Source: Gemmobacter sp034519525
GTDB lineage: Bacteria; Pseudomonadota; Alphaproteobacteria; Rhodobacterales; Rhodobacteraceae
DNA: 64,000 bases
NCBI GenBank assembly: GCA_034519525.1
Contig: JAXHOJ010000034.1
Span: 1-64,000, forward strand
Reading direction: 5' to 3'
A program made the position numbers and the translations under genes. Shown piece after piece: positions 18,043 through 26,237 of the stretch (positions are counted from its first letter, which is position 1; every line of letters starts with the position of its first letter). Under the pieces are notes generated by a model. The model was given only the letters and a program-made list of their open reading frames with translations. It did no database searches and had not been told where the DNA came from.

Positions 18043-19176
18043 TCAGCCCTTGCCCAGCACTTCGGCCTGATGTTCGCCCAGTTTGGGGGCAGCTTTGCCC
18101 AGTGCCAGATCGGCGCCCGAAAAGGTGAAGGGCGACCGGACGCCCGGCACGCCATCCGCCATGATCTGCATCCCCCGCGCCACCACCTGCGGGTCGGCAA
18201 AAACCTCGGCCATATCGTTGATCGGGCCTGCGGGCACGCCCTGCGCCTCGCAGGCGGCCAGAAGATCGGCTTTGGTGAAGCGGCGGGTGGCTTCGGTCAA
18301 CCGGCGTGTCAGTTCGGCGCGGTTCGTCACGCGGTCGGCATTGGTCAGGAATTCGCGTGCGGTTGCCATGTCAGGCAGGCCCAGAAGGGCGCAGAGCCGC
18401 TGATACTGCCCGTCATTGCCGGTGGCGAGGATGATCCAGCCATCGGCGCAATCGAACACCGCATAGGGGGCCAGATTGGGATGGGCATTGCCCATCTTCT
18501 GCGGCGCCGTGCCGGTGGCCAGATAGTTCATCGCTTGATTGGCCATGATCGCGCTCGCCACATCCATCAGCGCCATGTCGATCTGCTGGCCCTCGCCGGT
18601 GCGGCCGCGCTGCACCAGCGCCGCCAGAATGGCCGTGGCGGCATAGACGCCGGTGAACACATCGGTCACCGCCACGCCCACCTTCTGCGGCTGGCCCGCC
18701 GCCTCGCCGGTCACGCTCATCAGCCCGGCCATGCCCTGGATGATGAAATCATAGCCCGCCCGATGGGCATAAGGCCCGGTCTGACCAAAGCCGGTGATCG
18801 AACAATAGATCAGCCGGGGATTGACGGCGCGCAGGCTTTCGTAATCCAGCCCGTATTTCGCCAGACCGCCCACCTTGAAATTCTCGATCACCACATCGGC
18901 ATCGGCCACCAGACGGCGCACGGTTTCCTGCCCTTCCGCCGTGCGGAAATCACAGGTGACAGAGCGTTTGCCGCGGTTGGTGGCATGGAAATAGGCGGCC
19001 GACCTGTCACCCTCGCGATCAATGAAGGGGGGGCCCCAGCGGCGGGTATCATCGCCCTCGGGCGCCTCGACCTTGATCACCTCGGCGCCCAGATCGGCCA
19101 GTGTCTGCCCGGCCCAGGGGCCGGCCAGAATCCGGGCCAGTTCGATCACCTTGATGCCTTCCAGCGGGGCGGGCAT
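18043..19176 (-). CDS. CaiB/BaiF family (class III) CoA-transferase
   Basis: This is a class III CoA-transferase of 377 residues. Family members move CoA between short carboxylic acids (formyl-, succinyl-, carnitine-CoA and others). The N-terminal signature GIKVIELARILAGPWAGQTLADLGAEVIKVE and the block RGKRSVTCDFRTAEGQETVRRLVADADVVIENF are diagnostic. The mid-protein GYDFIIQGMAGLMSVTG is the substrate-domain marker. The start codon directly abuts the stop of the DsbA-like gene. The substrates cannot be assigned from context. Confidence 0.88.
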   Translation of the reverse strand: MPAPLEGIKVIELARILAGPWAGQTLADLGAEVIKVEAPEGDDTRRWGPPFIDREGDRSAAYFHATNRGKRSVTCDFRTAEGQETVRRLVADADVVIENFKVGGLAKYGLDYESLRAVNPRLIYCSITGFGQTGPYAHRAGYDFIIQGMAGLMSVTGEAAGQPQKVGVAVTDVFTGVYAATAILAALVQRGRTGEGQQIDMALMDVASAIMANQAMNYLATGTAPQKMGNAHPNLAPYAVFDCADGWIILATGNDGQYQRLCALLGLPDMATAREFLTNADRVTNRAELTRRLTEATRRFTKADLLAACEAQGVPAGPINDMAEVFADPQVVARGMQIMADGVPGVRSPFTFSGADLALGKAAPKLGEHQAEVLGKG

Positions 19177-19803
19177 TTACTTCGCCAGTTCGGCGTCGAT
19201 CAACGCCTTGAGATCTGCGTAAGACATGTTCGAATGTTTGGTGCCATTGATGAACAGCGTGGGCGTGCCCTGCACATCATCGGCTTCCATGTTTTTCTGG
19301 AAGTCTGCCACCATGGCCTCGGCCATCTTCTGGTCGGCATAGCAGGCGTCCAGCTGTTCGTTCGACAGACCGGCGCTGCGGCCGATGGCCTTGAGGTTTT
19401 CGATCACCACGCCCGGATCATCGGAAGCCGCCCATTCCTGCTGTTTTTCAAACAGGATGCCGCTGATCCCGAAATAACGCATGTCGCCACCGCAGCGCGC
19501 CAGCATGGCGCCCCACAGGCCATAGCGATCAAAATACACCTCGCGGTAGATGAAGCGCACCTTGCCGGTATCAATATATTCGGCCTTCAGCGGCTTGAAG
19601 ACCGCCGTATGGAAGGTTGCGCAATGCGGGCAGGTATACGAGGCATATTCGGTGATGGTCACCTTGGCATCCGCGCTGCCCAGCACCAGTTCCGGCACGG
19701 CAGGCAGCGCCTCTTCCTGTGCGAAAGCGGGCAGGCCAAGGGCGGAGACAAGGGCCGTGGTCAGGCCAAGGGCCATCAGGCGGCGCCGGGTCAGTTCGAT
19801 CAT
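19177..19803 (-). CDS. DsbA-family thiol:disulfide oxidoreductase
   Basis: This is a periplasmic thioredoxin-fold oxidoreductase of 208 residues. An arginine-rich start with a hydrophobic core (RRRLMALGLTTALVSALGLPAFAQ) forms a signal peptide. The active site CPHC is at residues 58-61 in YASYTCPHCATFH. The cis-proline loop GTPTLFINGTKHSN and the C-terminal helix match DsbA/BdbD-type proteins. Its start overlaps the stop of dciA by ATGA, so the two genes are coupled, a pairing often seen in this group. Confidence 0.9.
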   Translation of the reverse strand: MIELTRRRLMALGLTTALVSALGLPAFAQEEALPAVPELVLGSADAKVTITEYASYTCPHCATFHTAVFKPLKAEYIDTGKVRFIYREVYFDRYGLWGAMLARCGGDMRYFGISGILFEKQQEWAASDDPGVVIENLKAIGRSAGLSNEQLDACYADQKMAEAMVADFQKNMEADDVQGTPTLFINGTKHSNMSYADLKALIDAELAK

Positions 19804-20348
19804 TCTTCAGCCTCTTTCTTGCTGCGGCGAGTTAAGATGTTCTGCGCCAGGGTTTCAAGCGCATTGCGCAGCCCTTCGTCATGCACCCCGTCCGCGGTTT
19901 CCCGGGCCTGGGCGATGATTTCAGGCGGCATGGCCACGGGCTCGGCAGGCGGGGCGGGGGAAAACAGCGCCTGCCCGTCGGCAAAACCCATGGGTGCGGT
20001 CTGCGTCAGCAGCACGCGCGAAATGGCGGCATAGCCGTAACAGGCATTCACCCGTTCATGGATGCGGGGCAGCTGCATCTGCACCATGGGCGCATCGGTG
20101 GGTTTCACCAGCACGGTCAGCGTGGCGCCAAAAGCGCCCTTGGAATAACCCACCTTCACCGGCCGGGTGATGCGCGCGATCTCTTCGCCCACCACTTCGG
20201 GCCAATGGGTCAGCAGGCGGGTCACGGCAAAGCCACGGCTTTCGCCTGCCGTGCGGATGCGGTCTTTCAGCAGGCCTGATGCCGGTTCAAAGCCGCGCAT
20301 CCGCCGCCCTTTGCGGTTCCAGCCGTAACTTTCACCTTCTTCCGCCAT
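19800..20348 (-). CDS. DciA-like DUF721 protein
   Basis: This is a DUF721/DciA-family protein. DciA helps load the replicative helicase DnaB in bacteria that lack DnaC. The 182-residue chain starts at the ATG at 20348 (MAEEGESYGWNRKGRRMRGFEP). The DUF721 domain follows (GFAVTRLLTHWPEVVGEEIARITRPVKV, then LTVLVKPTDAPMVQMQLPRI). The C-terminal third is alanine/proline-rich and ends in a charged helix (LAQNILTRRSKKEAEE). An upstream in-frame start would add 20 residues of no family character. Only the housekeeping role of the family supports the function. Confidence 0.8.
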   Translation of the reverse strand: MAEEGESYGWNRKGRRMRGFEPASGLLKDRIRTAGESRGFAVTRLLTHWPEVVGEEIARITRPVKVGYSKGAFGATLTVLVKPTDAPMVQMQLPRIHERVNACYGYAAISRVLLTQTAPMGFADGQALFSPAPPAEPVAMPPEIIAQARETADGVHDEGLRNALETLAQNILTRRSKKEAEE

Positions 20349-20456
20349 GCGGCGCCGCTCCTGTGCTTTGGGGTATCCTAGCGGCGGGGCGCAGCCGGGG
20401 CCAGCCATGCCACCCTGCCCTTTGCATAAAGATTGCGTGACGCGGGCGTGTGGCGA

Positions 20457-21215
20457 TCAGATCATCTGCCAGATCAGCCGCAGCGCCAGCGCCGTCGAGG
20501 TGACAACCAGAAGCGGCTTGATGACCCTGGCGCCGATCCGCATCGCCAGCCGCGATCCGATCCGCGCGCCCGCGATCTGCGCCACCCCCATCGCCAGCCC
20601 CATGGCCCACCACGGCGCGCCCTGTGCGGCAAACACCGCCAGCCCGCCCAGATTGGAGGCGAGGTTCAGCAGCTTGGTATGCGCCGTGGCCTTCAAGACG
20701 CCATAGCCCGCCAGCAGCACGAAGCCGATCATGTAGAAGGCCCCCGCCCCCGGCCCGATCAGCCCGTCATAAAAGGCGACAAAGGGCACCACACAGGCGG
20801 TAAAGGTGGCGGGCGTCAGCCGGGCCAGCCGATCCTCATCGCTCAGCCCGGGTTTCAGCGCGAAGAACAGCGCGATGCCGATCAGGATCACCGGCAGGGC
20901 ATAGCGCAACCCCTCGGTCGGAATCACGCTGACAGCCAGCGCCCCGGCACAGCCCGCCGCAAAAGCCAGCGCTGCGGCGCCGATCTGGTGGCGCAGATCC
21001 ACATGGCCCGCCCGCGCATAGGAATAGGCCGCCGTCGCCGCGCCAAAGGTGCCCTGCACCTTGTTGGTCGACAGCGCCTCTACCGGGTTGGCCCCCGCCA
21101 GCAGCAGCGCAGGCAGGGTGATCAGCCCGCCGCCCCCGGCAATGCTGTCGACAAACCCGGCCAGAAAGGCGGCGAAGACCAGCATCGCCACAAGATCATG
21201 GGAAACTTCGAACAT
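20457..21215 (-). CDS. TSUP family (TauE/SafE, YfcA-like) transporter
   Basis: This is an inner-membrane permease of the sulfite exporter TauE/SafE superfamily. It has 252 residues and about eight hydrophobic segments. The N-terminal FLAGFVDSIAGGGGLITLPALL is the diagnostic TSUP motif. It repeats in weaker form in the second half (FVAFYDGLIGPGAGAFYMIGFV), as expected of an internally duplicated protein. It is monocistronic by layout. The substrate (sulfite, sulfoacetate or another oxyanion) is unknown. Confidence 0.88.
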   Translation of the reverse strand: MFEVSHDLVAMLVFAAFLAGFVDSIAGGGGLITLPALLLAGANPVEALSTNKVQGTFGAATAAYSYARAGHVDLRHQIGAAALAFAAGCAGALAVSVIPTEGLRYALPVILIGIALFFALKPGLSDEDRLARLTPATFTACVVPFVAFYDGLIGPGAGAFYMIGFVLLAGYGVLKATAHTKLLNLASNLGGLAVFAAQGAPWWAMGLAMGVAQIAGARIGSRLAMRIGARVIKPLLVVTSTALALRLIWQMI

Positions 21216-21266
21216 GGGCGCCCCTTTTGCGCCGTCTTCCCCGGCGGCGCCGGGAAAGTAAAGGGA

Positions 21267-21743
21267 TCACAGATCGAAACGGCGCGAGATGCGGCCCACG
21301 ATCCGGCCCGATTTCAGCGCATATTCCGGGTCTTGCGCATAATCGACAAAACCGCGCCGGGCGTAATAGCCAAGCCCCGGCGCATTATCGGCACGGATGG
21401 TGGCATTGATCGCCGAAAGGCCCGCCGCCCGGCAGGCGGCTTCGGTCGCGGCGAACAGCGTGGCCCCGGCGCCGCTGCGCTGCCGGTCGGGATCGACGAA
21501 ACTGCCGATATCGCCCCAGCCCGCACGGCCCGGATAAAGCTCCACCGCCTGAAAGCCGATCAGCCCCGCCGCATCTTCGGCCAGATGGCAGCAGACCACA
21601 CTTGCGCCGCTGATGTAGTGGTGATCCACCTGCGCGGCACTGAACGGCAGCTCATGCGCGGTGGTGCAACCGATGGCGATGATGCGGTTCAGCAGATCGG
21701 CCATGGCAGGTGCATCGGCAGGGGTGGCCGGGCGCAGGTTCAT
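21267..21743 (-). CDS. GNAT-family N-acetyltransferase (phosphinothricin acetyltransferase-like)
   Basis: This is a 158-residue acetyltransferase with the GNAT core (GDIGSFVDPDRQRSGAGATLFAATEAACRAAG, containing the acetyl-CoA pyrophosphate loop RQRSGAG). The C-terminal block INATIRADNAPGLGYYARRGFVDY is typical. The start at 21743 (MNLRPATPADAPAMADLLNR) overlaps the serB stop by ATGA, so expression follows serB. Members of this subgroup acetylate small amines or methionine derivatives, and the substrate here is unknown. Confidence 0.82.
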   Translation of the reverse strand: MNLRPATPADAPAMADLLNRIIAIGCTTAHELPFSAAQVDHHYISGASVVCCHLAEDAAGLIGFQAVELYPGRAGWGDIGSFVDPDRQRSGAGATLFAATEAACRAAGLSAINATIRADNAPGLGYYARRGFVDYAQDPEYALKSGRIVGRISRRFDL

Positions 21744-22615
21744 GCCGCGAAATCCTCGCGCGCATAGCCCTGGATGAACAGCAGCGCGGTCAGATCGCCA
21801 TGGTTCACCCGGATATCGCATTGCGCCGCGACCGAAGGTTTGGCGTGCAACGCCACCCCCGCGCCCGAGCGGTTCAGCATCGCCAGATCATTGGCGCCAT
21901 CGCCCACCGCCATGGTCTGCGCCATATCCAGCCCCAGCCGCGCCGCGATCTCTTCCAGCGCATCCAGCTTGGCCTGTTTGCCCAGAATAGGCTCGCCCAC
22001 CGTGCCGGTCAGCCTGCCATCCACCGCATGAAGCGTATTGGCGCGGTTTTCATCAAAGCCCAGCGCCGCCGCCACCCGCCCGGTGAAGGCTGTGAACCCG
22101 CCAGACACCAGCGCGGCATAGGCACCATGCGCCTTCATCGTGGCCAGAAGCGCCTTCCCCCCCGGCATGAAGGTGATGCGGTCACGCCAGACACTGTCGA
22201 TCACCGCCTCGGGCAGGCCTTTCAGCAGGCCCACACGCTCGCGCAGCGCGGCTTCGAAATCCAGCTCGCCATTCATGGCGCGGGCGGTAATGTCGGCGAC
22301 ATAGGCGCCCACCCCGGCCTCGTCGGCCAGCTCGTCAATACATTCCTGCTGGATCATCGTGCTGTCCATATCGGCCAGCAACAGCTGCTTGCGCCGCCCC
22401 TCGGTCGGTTGCAGCACCAGATCCACACCCTGCGCCTGCAGATCCTCCCACGCCGCCCAGCGATCCGAGGGCAGCGCCGCCAGCGCGAATTCCACCGCCA
22501 CACCGGGGTCAAGCCAGCGCAAAGCCTCGCCGCGCCAGTCGCGGCGCAGGGATTCGGCGGCGGCACGGTCCAGCACGGGGCGGTCAGGGGCGGTCAGCAG
22601 CGTGGCAATGAACAT
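21740..22615 (-). CDS. serB: phosphoserine phosphatase
   Basis: This HAD-family enzyme carries out the last step of serine synthesis, hydrolysing O-phosphoserine. The 291-residue protein has an N-terminal regulatory extension of about 80 residues. The catalytic DMDSTMIQQECIDELA motif follows, with the nucleophile and general-acid aspartates. The ALVSGGFTAFT block and the metal-binding GDGANDLAML are also present. I start it at 22615 (MFIATLLTAPDRPV). Eleven additional codons upstream are possible. serC and serA lie 3.6 kb away on the other strand, separated by the arsenic cassette. Confidence 0.95.
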   Translation of the reverse strand: MFIATLLTAPDRPVLDRAAAESLRRDWRGEALRWLDPGVAVEFALAALPSDRWAAWEDLQAQGVDLVLQPTEGRRKQLLLADMDSTMIQQECIDELADEAGVGAYVADITARAMNGELDFEAALRERVGLLKGLPEAVIDSVWRDRITFMPGGKALLATMKAHGAYAALVSGGFTAFTGRVAAALGFDENRANTLHAVDGRLTGTVGEPILGKQAKLDALEEIAARLGLDMAQTMAVGDGANDLAMLNRSGAGVALHAKPSVAAQCDIRVNHGDLTALLFIQGYAREDFAA

Positions 22616-22703
22616 CAGCAGGGTTCCGATAGGGGCAGGGTGTCGCAAAAATCAGCTGCCCTGCCGCATAAGGCAATTTGCAGGGCGGCGCTACCCCGGC
22701 AGG

Positions 22704-23948
22704 TCAGACGCCGCGCAGCCGCCGCGCCCCGATCCAGCTGAGCGCGGCCATCACCCCGGCCGTCGCCAGACACAGCGGCAGCCCACCCAGCTGATAGCTG
22801 ACCCCGGACAGCAGCGTGCCCAGCAGCCGCCCCGCCGCATTGGCCATGTAGTAGAAGCCCACATCCATCGTCACCCGGTCTTCCCCGGCAAACGCCAGGA
22901 TCAGGTAGGAATGAACCGCCGAATTCACCGCAAAGACAAAGCCGAACAGCAAGAGCCCGACAAGGATCACCAGGCTGAGCCACAGCGCAGGCGCCCCGGC
23001 CAGAAAGGCCGCCGCCGCCAGTGCGAAAGGAATGGGCACCAGCCAGCCCGCCCAGGCAATGGCCTTGCCCACGATTTCGGATTCCGGCCGCCCCCGTGCA
23101 TCCAGCAGCCGGGGTGCCGCCGCCTGCACCGCGCCATAGGCGATGATCCACAGCGCCATGAAGCCACCGATCAGAAAGAACGCGGCGCGGCGGCCATCGG
23201 GCGTGCCATCCGACAGCACAGACTGGAAATAGACCGGGATGCCCACCACGAACCACACATCCCGCGCGCCGAACAGGAACATCCGCGCCAGAGACAGCCG
23301 GTTGATCCGCGTATCGGTCGACCAGATGGCGGAAATCTTTGCCGCCTTCTTGCCCGCAGGCAGGCCCGCTGGCAGGAACAGCGCGATGGCGATCAGGATC
23401 ACCGCCAGCACCGCCGCCATGCCCCAGACAGCAGCCTCGAACCCGGCCAACGCCAGCAGCGCCGCGCCGATGAAGAACCCCGCGCCCTTCACCGCATTCT
23501 TTGACCCGGTCAACAGCGCCACCCAGCGGAACAGCGTGCCATCGCCCTTGGGCGCCAGATGCTTCACCGCCGATTTCGACGACATCTTGGCCAGATCCTT
23601 GGCCACGCCGCTGACGCCCTGCACCGCCATCACGAAAGCGACCGAGGCCGCCACGCCCCAGGCAGGATCCAGCTGCGCCAGCGCCGCCAGCGCCGCGATC
23701 TGCAGCCCAAGCCCGGCATAAAGCGTCGAGGCCAGCCCGAAGCGCGCCGCGATCCAGCCCGCCGCAAGATTGGTAATGATGCCCGCCAGCTCGTACAGCA
23801 GGAACAGCCAAGCCAGCTGGATCGGGCTGAACCCCAGCCCGTTGAAATGCAACAGCACCAGCATCCGCAGCGCGCCGTCGGACAGCATGAAGGACCAATA
23901 GGCGGCGGTGACCGCCATATAGGCACGAAGGGGGTTTGCAGCGGTCAC
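22704..23948 (-). CDS. arsJ: organoarsenical efflux MFS transporter ArsJ
   Basis: This 414-residue major facilitator permease matches ArsJ, which exports 1-arseno-3-phosphoglycerate made by a partner glyceraldehyde-3-phosphate dehydrogenase. The N-terminus (NPLRAYMAVTAAYWSFMLSDGALRMLVLLHFNGLGFSPIQLAWLFL) and the loop SGVAKDLAKMSSKSAVKHLAP are characteristic of ArsJ rather than of generic permeases. It is preceded by the GAPDH partner and an ArsR-ArsC fusion on the same strand, the canonical arsR/gapdh/arsJ set. Exported arseno-phosphoglycerate falls apart to arsenate outside the cell, so the pair forms an arsenate resistance route. Confidence 0.93.
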   Translation of the reverse strand: MTAANPLRAYMAVTAAYWSFMLSDGALRMLVLLHFNGLGFSPIQLAWLFLLYELAGIITNLAAGWIAARFGLASTLYAGLGLQIAALAALAQLDPAWGVAASVAFVMAVQGVSGVAKDLAKMSSKSAVKHLAPKGDGTLFRWVALLTGSKNAVKGAGFFIGAALLALAGFEAAVWGMAAVLAVILIAIALFLPAGLPAGKKAAKISAIWSTDTRINRLSLARMFLFGARDVWFVVGIPVYFQSVLSDGTPDGRRAAFFLIGGFMALWIIAYGAVQAAAPRLLDARGRPESEIVGKAIAWAGWLVPIPFALAAAAFLAGAPALWLSLVILVGLLLFGFVFAVNSAVHSYLILAFAGEDRVTMDVGFYYMANAAGRLLGTLLSGVSYQLGGLPLCLATAGVMAALSWIGARRLRGV

Positions 23949-23970
23949 GGCAGTCTCCTGCCCGGGCCGG

Positions 23971-24026
23971 GCGGGGGGCTGTCTGCCCCCCGCACCCCCC
24001 GAGGATATTTGGACAACGGGAAGGGA
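23971..24026 (-). repeat. 3'-end element behind gapJ
   Basis: On the minus strand, directly after the gapJ stop, CTTCCCGTTGTCCAAATATCC is followed by TCGGGGGG. A perfect 9-bp stem comes next, GCGGGGGGC-AGACA-GCCCCCCGC. It is a divergent copy of the element at 11364, 29186, 32504 and 63283. It separates gapJ from arsJ, so it may set the ratio of the two proteins. Confidence 0.6.
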
Positions 24027-25037
24027 TCAGAGGTTTTGCGCCACCATGCGGGCAATATCAGCCAGGCGGCAGGCATAGCCCCATTCATTGTCATACCAGG
24101 CATAGATCTTCACCTGGGTACCATTGATGACCATGGTGGAGGGCGCGTCGATGATGGACGACCGCGGATCATTGGTGAAATCGCAAGACACCAGCGGCCG
24201 GGTTTCATAGCCCAGGATGCCCTGCAACGGACCCTCTGCCGCCGCCTTGAACAGGGCGTTCACCTCTTCGGCCGTGGTCGCCCGCTCCACCTCGAAAACG
24301 CAATCGGTGAGCGAGGCATTCAGCAGCGGCACCCGCACGGCATGGCCGTTCAGCCGACCCTTCAGTTCGGGATAGATCAGGGTGATGGCCGTGGCCGATC
24401 CGGTGGTGGTGGGGATCAGGTTCATCAGCGCCGACCGGGCGCGGCGCATGTCCTTGGCCGGGCGGTCCACGATGGTCTGGGTATTGGTCACGTCATGGAT
24501 CGTGGTGATCGAACCATGACGGATCCCGAGGTTTTCGTGAATGACCTTCACCACCGGCGCCAGGCAATTGGTGGTGCAGCTGGCCGCCGTGACCAGATGG
24601 TGCTGCGCCGGATCATAGGCCGCATGGTTGACGCCATAGACGATGTTCAGCGCGCCGCCATCCTTGACCGGGGCAGAGACCACCACCTTCTGCACGCCTG
24701 CGTCGAAATAGGGCTGCACCTTGGCGCCAGTCTTGAACACGCCGGTGCAATCCACCACCAGATCAATCCCCATCTCGGCCAGCGGCAGATCCTCGATCCG
24801 TTTCGCGGCGGTCAGGCGGATGGTCTGGCCGTTCAGCGTCAGGCTGCTGTCATCATGGTGGATATCGGCCTTCCAGCGGCCATGCACCGAATCGAACTCC
24901 ATCAGCAGGGCATGCTGTTCCGGCGTGCCGACCGGATCGTTGATCAGCACGATCTCGCCACCGGCGCCGCTGTCGATCAGATCACGCAGCGCAAGTTTTC
25001 CGATGCGGCCAAGGCCGTTGAGCGCGATACGGGGCAT
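24027..25037 (-). CDS. gapJ: ArsJ-associated glyceraldehyde-3-phosphate dehydrogenase
   Basis: This GAPDH accepts arsenate in place of phosphate, giving 1-arseno-3-phosphoglycerate for export by ArsJ. The 336-residue enzyme has the NAD-binding start (RIALNGLGRIGKLALRDLID) and the active-site AASCTTNCLAP with C154 as nucleophile. The C-terminal WYDNEWGYACRLADIA block is also present. The atypical sequence IALNGLGRIGKLALRDL, where INGFGRIGR is usual in glycolytic enzymes, fits the ars-associated clade. The gene starts 12 bases after the arsR-arsC stop and so belongs to one transcript. Confidence 0.92.
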   Translation of the reverse strand: MPRIALNGLGRIGKLALRDLIDSGAGGEIVLINDPVGTPEQHALLMEFDSVHGRWKADIHHDDSSLTLNGQTIRLTAAKRIEDLPLAEMGIDLVVDCTGVFKTGAKVQPYFDAGVQKVVVSAPVKDGGALNIVYGVNHAAYDPAQHHLVTAASCTTNCLAPVVKVIHENLGIRHGSITTIHDVTNTQTIVDRPAKDMRRARSALMNLIPTTTGSATAITLIYPELKGRLNGHAVRVPLLNASLTDCVFEVERATTAEEVNALFKAAAEGPLQGILGYETRPLVSCDFTNDPRSSIIDAPSTMVINGTQVKIYAWYDNEWGYACRLADIARMVAQNL

Positions 25038-25048
25038 GGTATTCTCCT

Positions 25049-25879
25049 TCAGTCGAGGTCAAGGGCGATGGCATCGACCCCGCGCTGCAGCGCGATCCGG
25101 TCCAGCTGGGCAAAGGGCAGTGCGGTGAAAGCGGCGATCCGACGGCGCAGCGCGCCATAGGTCTGGGCGAAGACCAGCGCCTTTTCGGCATCCGTGCCCG
25201 CCGCCTTGACCGGGTCCGGCAGGCCCCAATGGCCGCTGATCGGCTGGCCGGGCCAGGGCGGACATTCCTCTGCCGCCGCCGTATCACAGACGGTGAAGAC
25301 GAAATCCATCACCGGCGCACCTTCACCCTGAAACTCCGACAGATGCTTGGATCGCAGAGTGCCGATGTCATGGCCGTTGCGCGCCAGCACATCCAGCGCG
25401 AAGGGGTTCAGTTCGGTATTCGGCCGGGTGCCCGCCGAATAGGCGTGGAACATGGCGCCGCCCAGATCCCGCAGGATGGCCTCGGCAAAGATCGACCGGG
25501 CCGAGTTGCCCGAGCAGATGAACAGCACGTTGAAGGTTTTCTGGTCCATGGCACGTCCCAAAGCTGGCATGTTGAAGGCGCTGCAAAGATCAGGGCGACC
25601 CCGGCAGCAATCTGCGATCAGATAGCCGGCAAGGGCCCCCATCCGGCCCAGATCGGCAGAATAGAACAGCGACCGGCCCTGCCGCGCGCTGCAGATCAAC
25701 CCGGCGGATTCCAGATCCGACAGGTAGTGCGACAATGTGTTCTGCTTCATCCCCAGCGCTTCGGCGATCTCGGTCGGGCGGGCGCCCTGCGGGGCCATGC
25801 GCATGATCATGCGATAGACCGACAGGCGGCCCGGATGGCCAAGGGCCGCGAAGGCCTGGGTTGCAGTAGTTATTTCCAT
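25049..25879 (-). CDS. ArsR-type repressor fused to low-molecular-weight-phosphatase-type ArsC
   Basis: This is a two-domain protein of 276 residues. Residues 1-105 form a winged-helix ArsR/SmtB domain (TEIAEALGMKQNTLSHYLSDLESAGLI). From about 115 an arsenate-reductase/LMW-phosphatase domain begins with the P-loop CSGNSARS (C122) and continues through VCDTAAAEECPPWPG and HWGLPDP. The sensor domain has three cysteines near its end (C91, C92, C99; DCCRGRPDLC), resembling the C-terminal arsenite site of some ArsR proteins. The fusion would couple arsenite sensing with arsenate reduction. No ribosome-binding site precedes the ATG, and a TATTAT box ends about 10 bases upstream, so the message may be leaderless. 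Confidence 0.9.
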   Translation of the reverse strand: MEITTATQAFAALGHPGRLSVYRMIMRMAPQGARPTEIAEALGMKQNTLSHYLSDLESAGLICSARQGRSLFYSADLGRMGALAGYLIADCCRGRPDLCSAFNMPALGRAMDQKTFNVLFICSGNSARSIFAEAILRDLGGAMFHAYSAGTRPNTELNPFALDVLARNGHDIGTLRSKHLSEFQGEGAPVMDFVFTVCDTAAAEECPPWPGQPISGHWGLPDPVKAAGTDAEKALVFAQTYGALRRRIAAFTALPFAQLDRIALQRGVDAIALDLD

Positions 25880-25913
25880 AATTCAGGAATAATAGAATCT
25901 GAAGGAATTGCCA
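25879..25913 (-). promoter_or_regulatory. candidate arsR operator/promoter
   Basis: Immediately upstream of the arsR-arsC start the minus strand has TTGGCA, then TATTAT/TATTCC, and an ATTC-NN-GAAT palindrome at 25881-25890. This AT-rich patch is where an autorepressor would bind. The remaining stretch to about 26150 (some 240 bases) shows no gene I can support. Confidence 0.4.
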
Positions 25914-26160
25914 AGTGAAGCTTTCATGACAGCCCGGCCACCATCACAGCTTACCCCGCAGGCTTGTCTGCTTGATGACAGCGCGCCCACACCCCCGCAT
26001 GTTACAGGCATCACCAATGGCGTTCTGCGCCCCATCCCAGCTCGCCGCCGGTCTTCCGCGCCCCGGACCTCCACGCAGGCCCGGCAGCGCGGCGCTCTGA
26101 ATCACAGAAACCACACGGCCCTTGCGACCTGTTTCCCATCGGAAACGACATTTCCGCTTG

Positions 26161-26237
26161 CAAGACTCTCAGGGGTTTCGTAATGCCCGCAGCGGGACAC
26201 CTCTCCCCAACGAGAGGCTCATATCTGGAAGGATACC
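26161..26237 (+). promoter_or_regulatory. serC leader RNA motif (candidate)
   Basis: The 77 bases before serC contain two compact stems, CCCG-CAG-CGGG (26186-26196) and CCTCTC-CCCAAC-GAGAGG (26200-26217). The GGAAGGA ribosome-binding site at 26227-26233 and the ATG at 26238 follow. This arrangement fits the serC RNA motif known upstream of serC in alphaproteobacteria, whose mechanism is unsettled. I cannot align it to a covariance model here. Confidence 0.55.
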
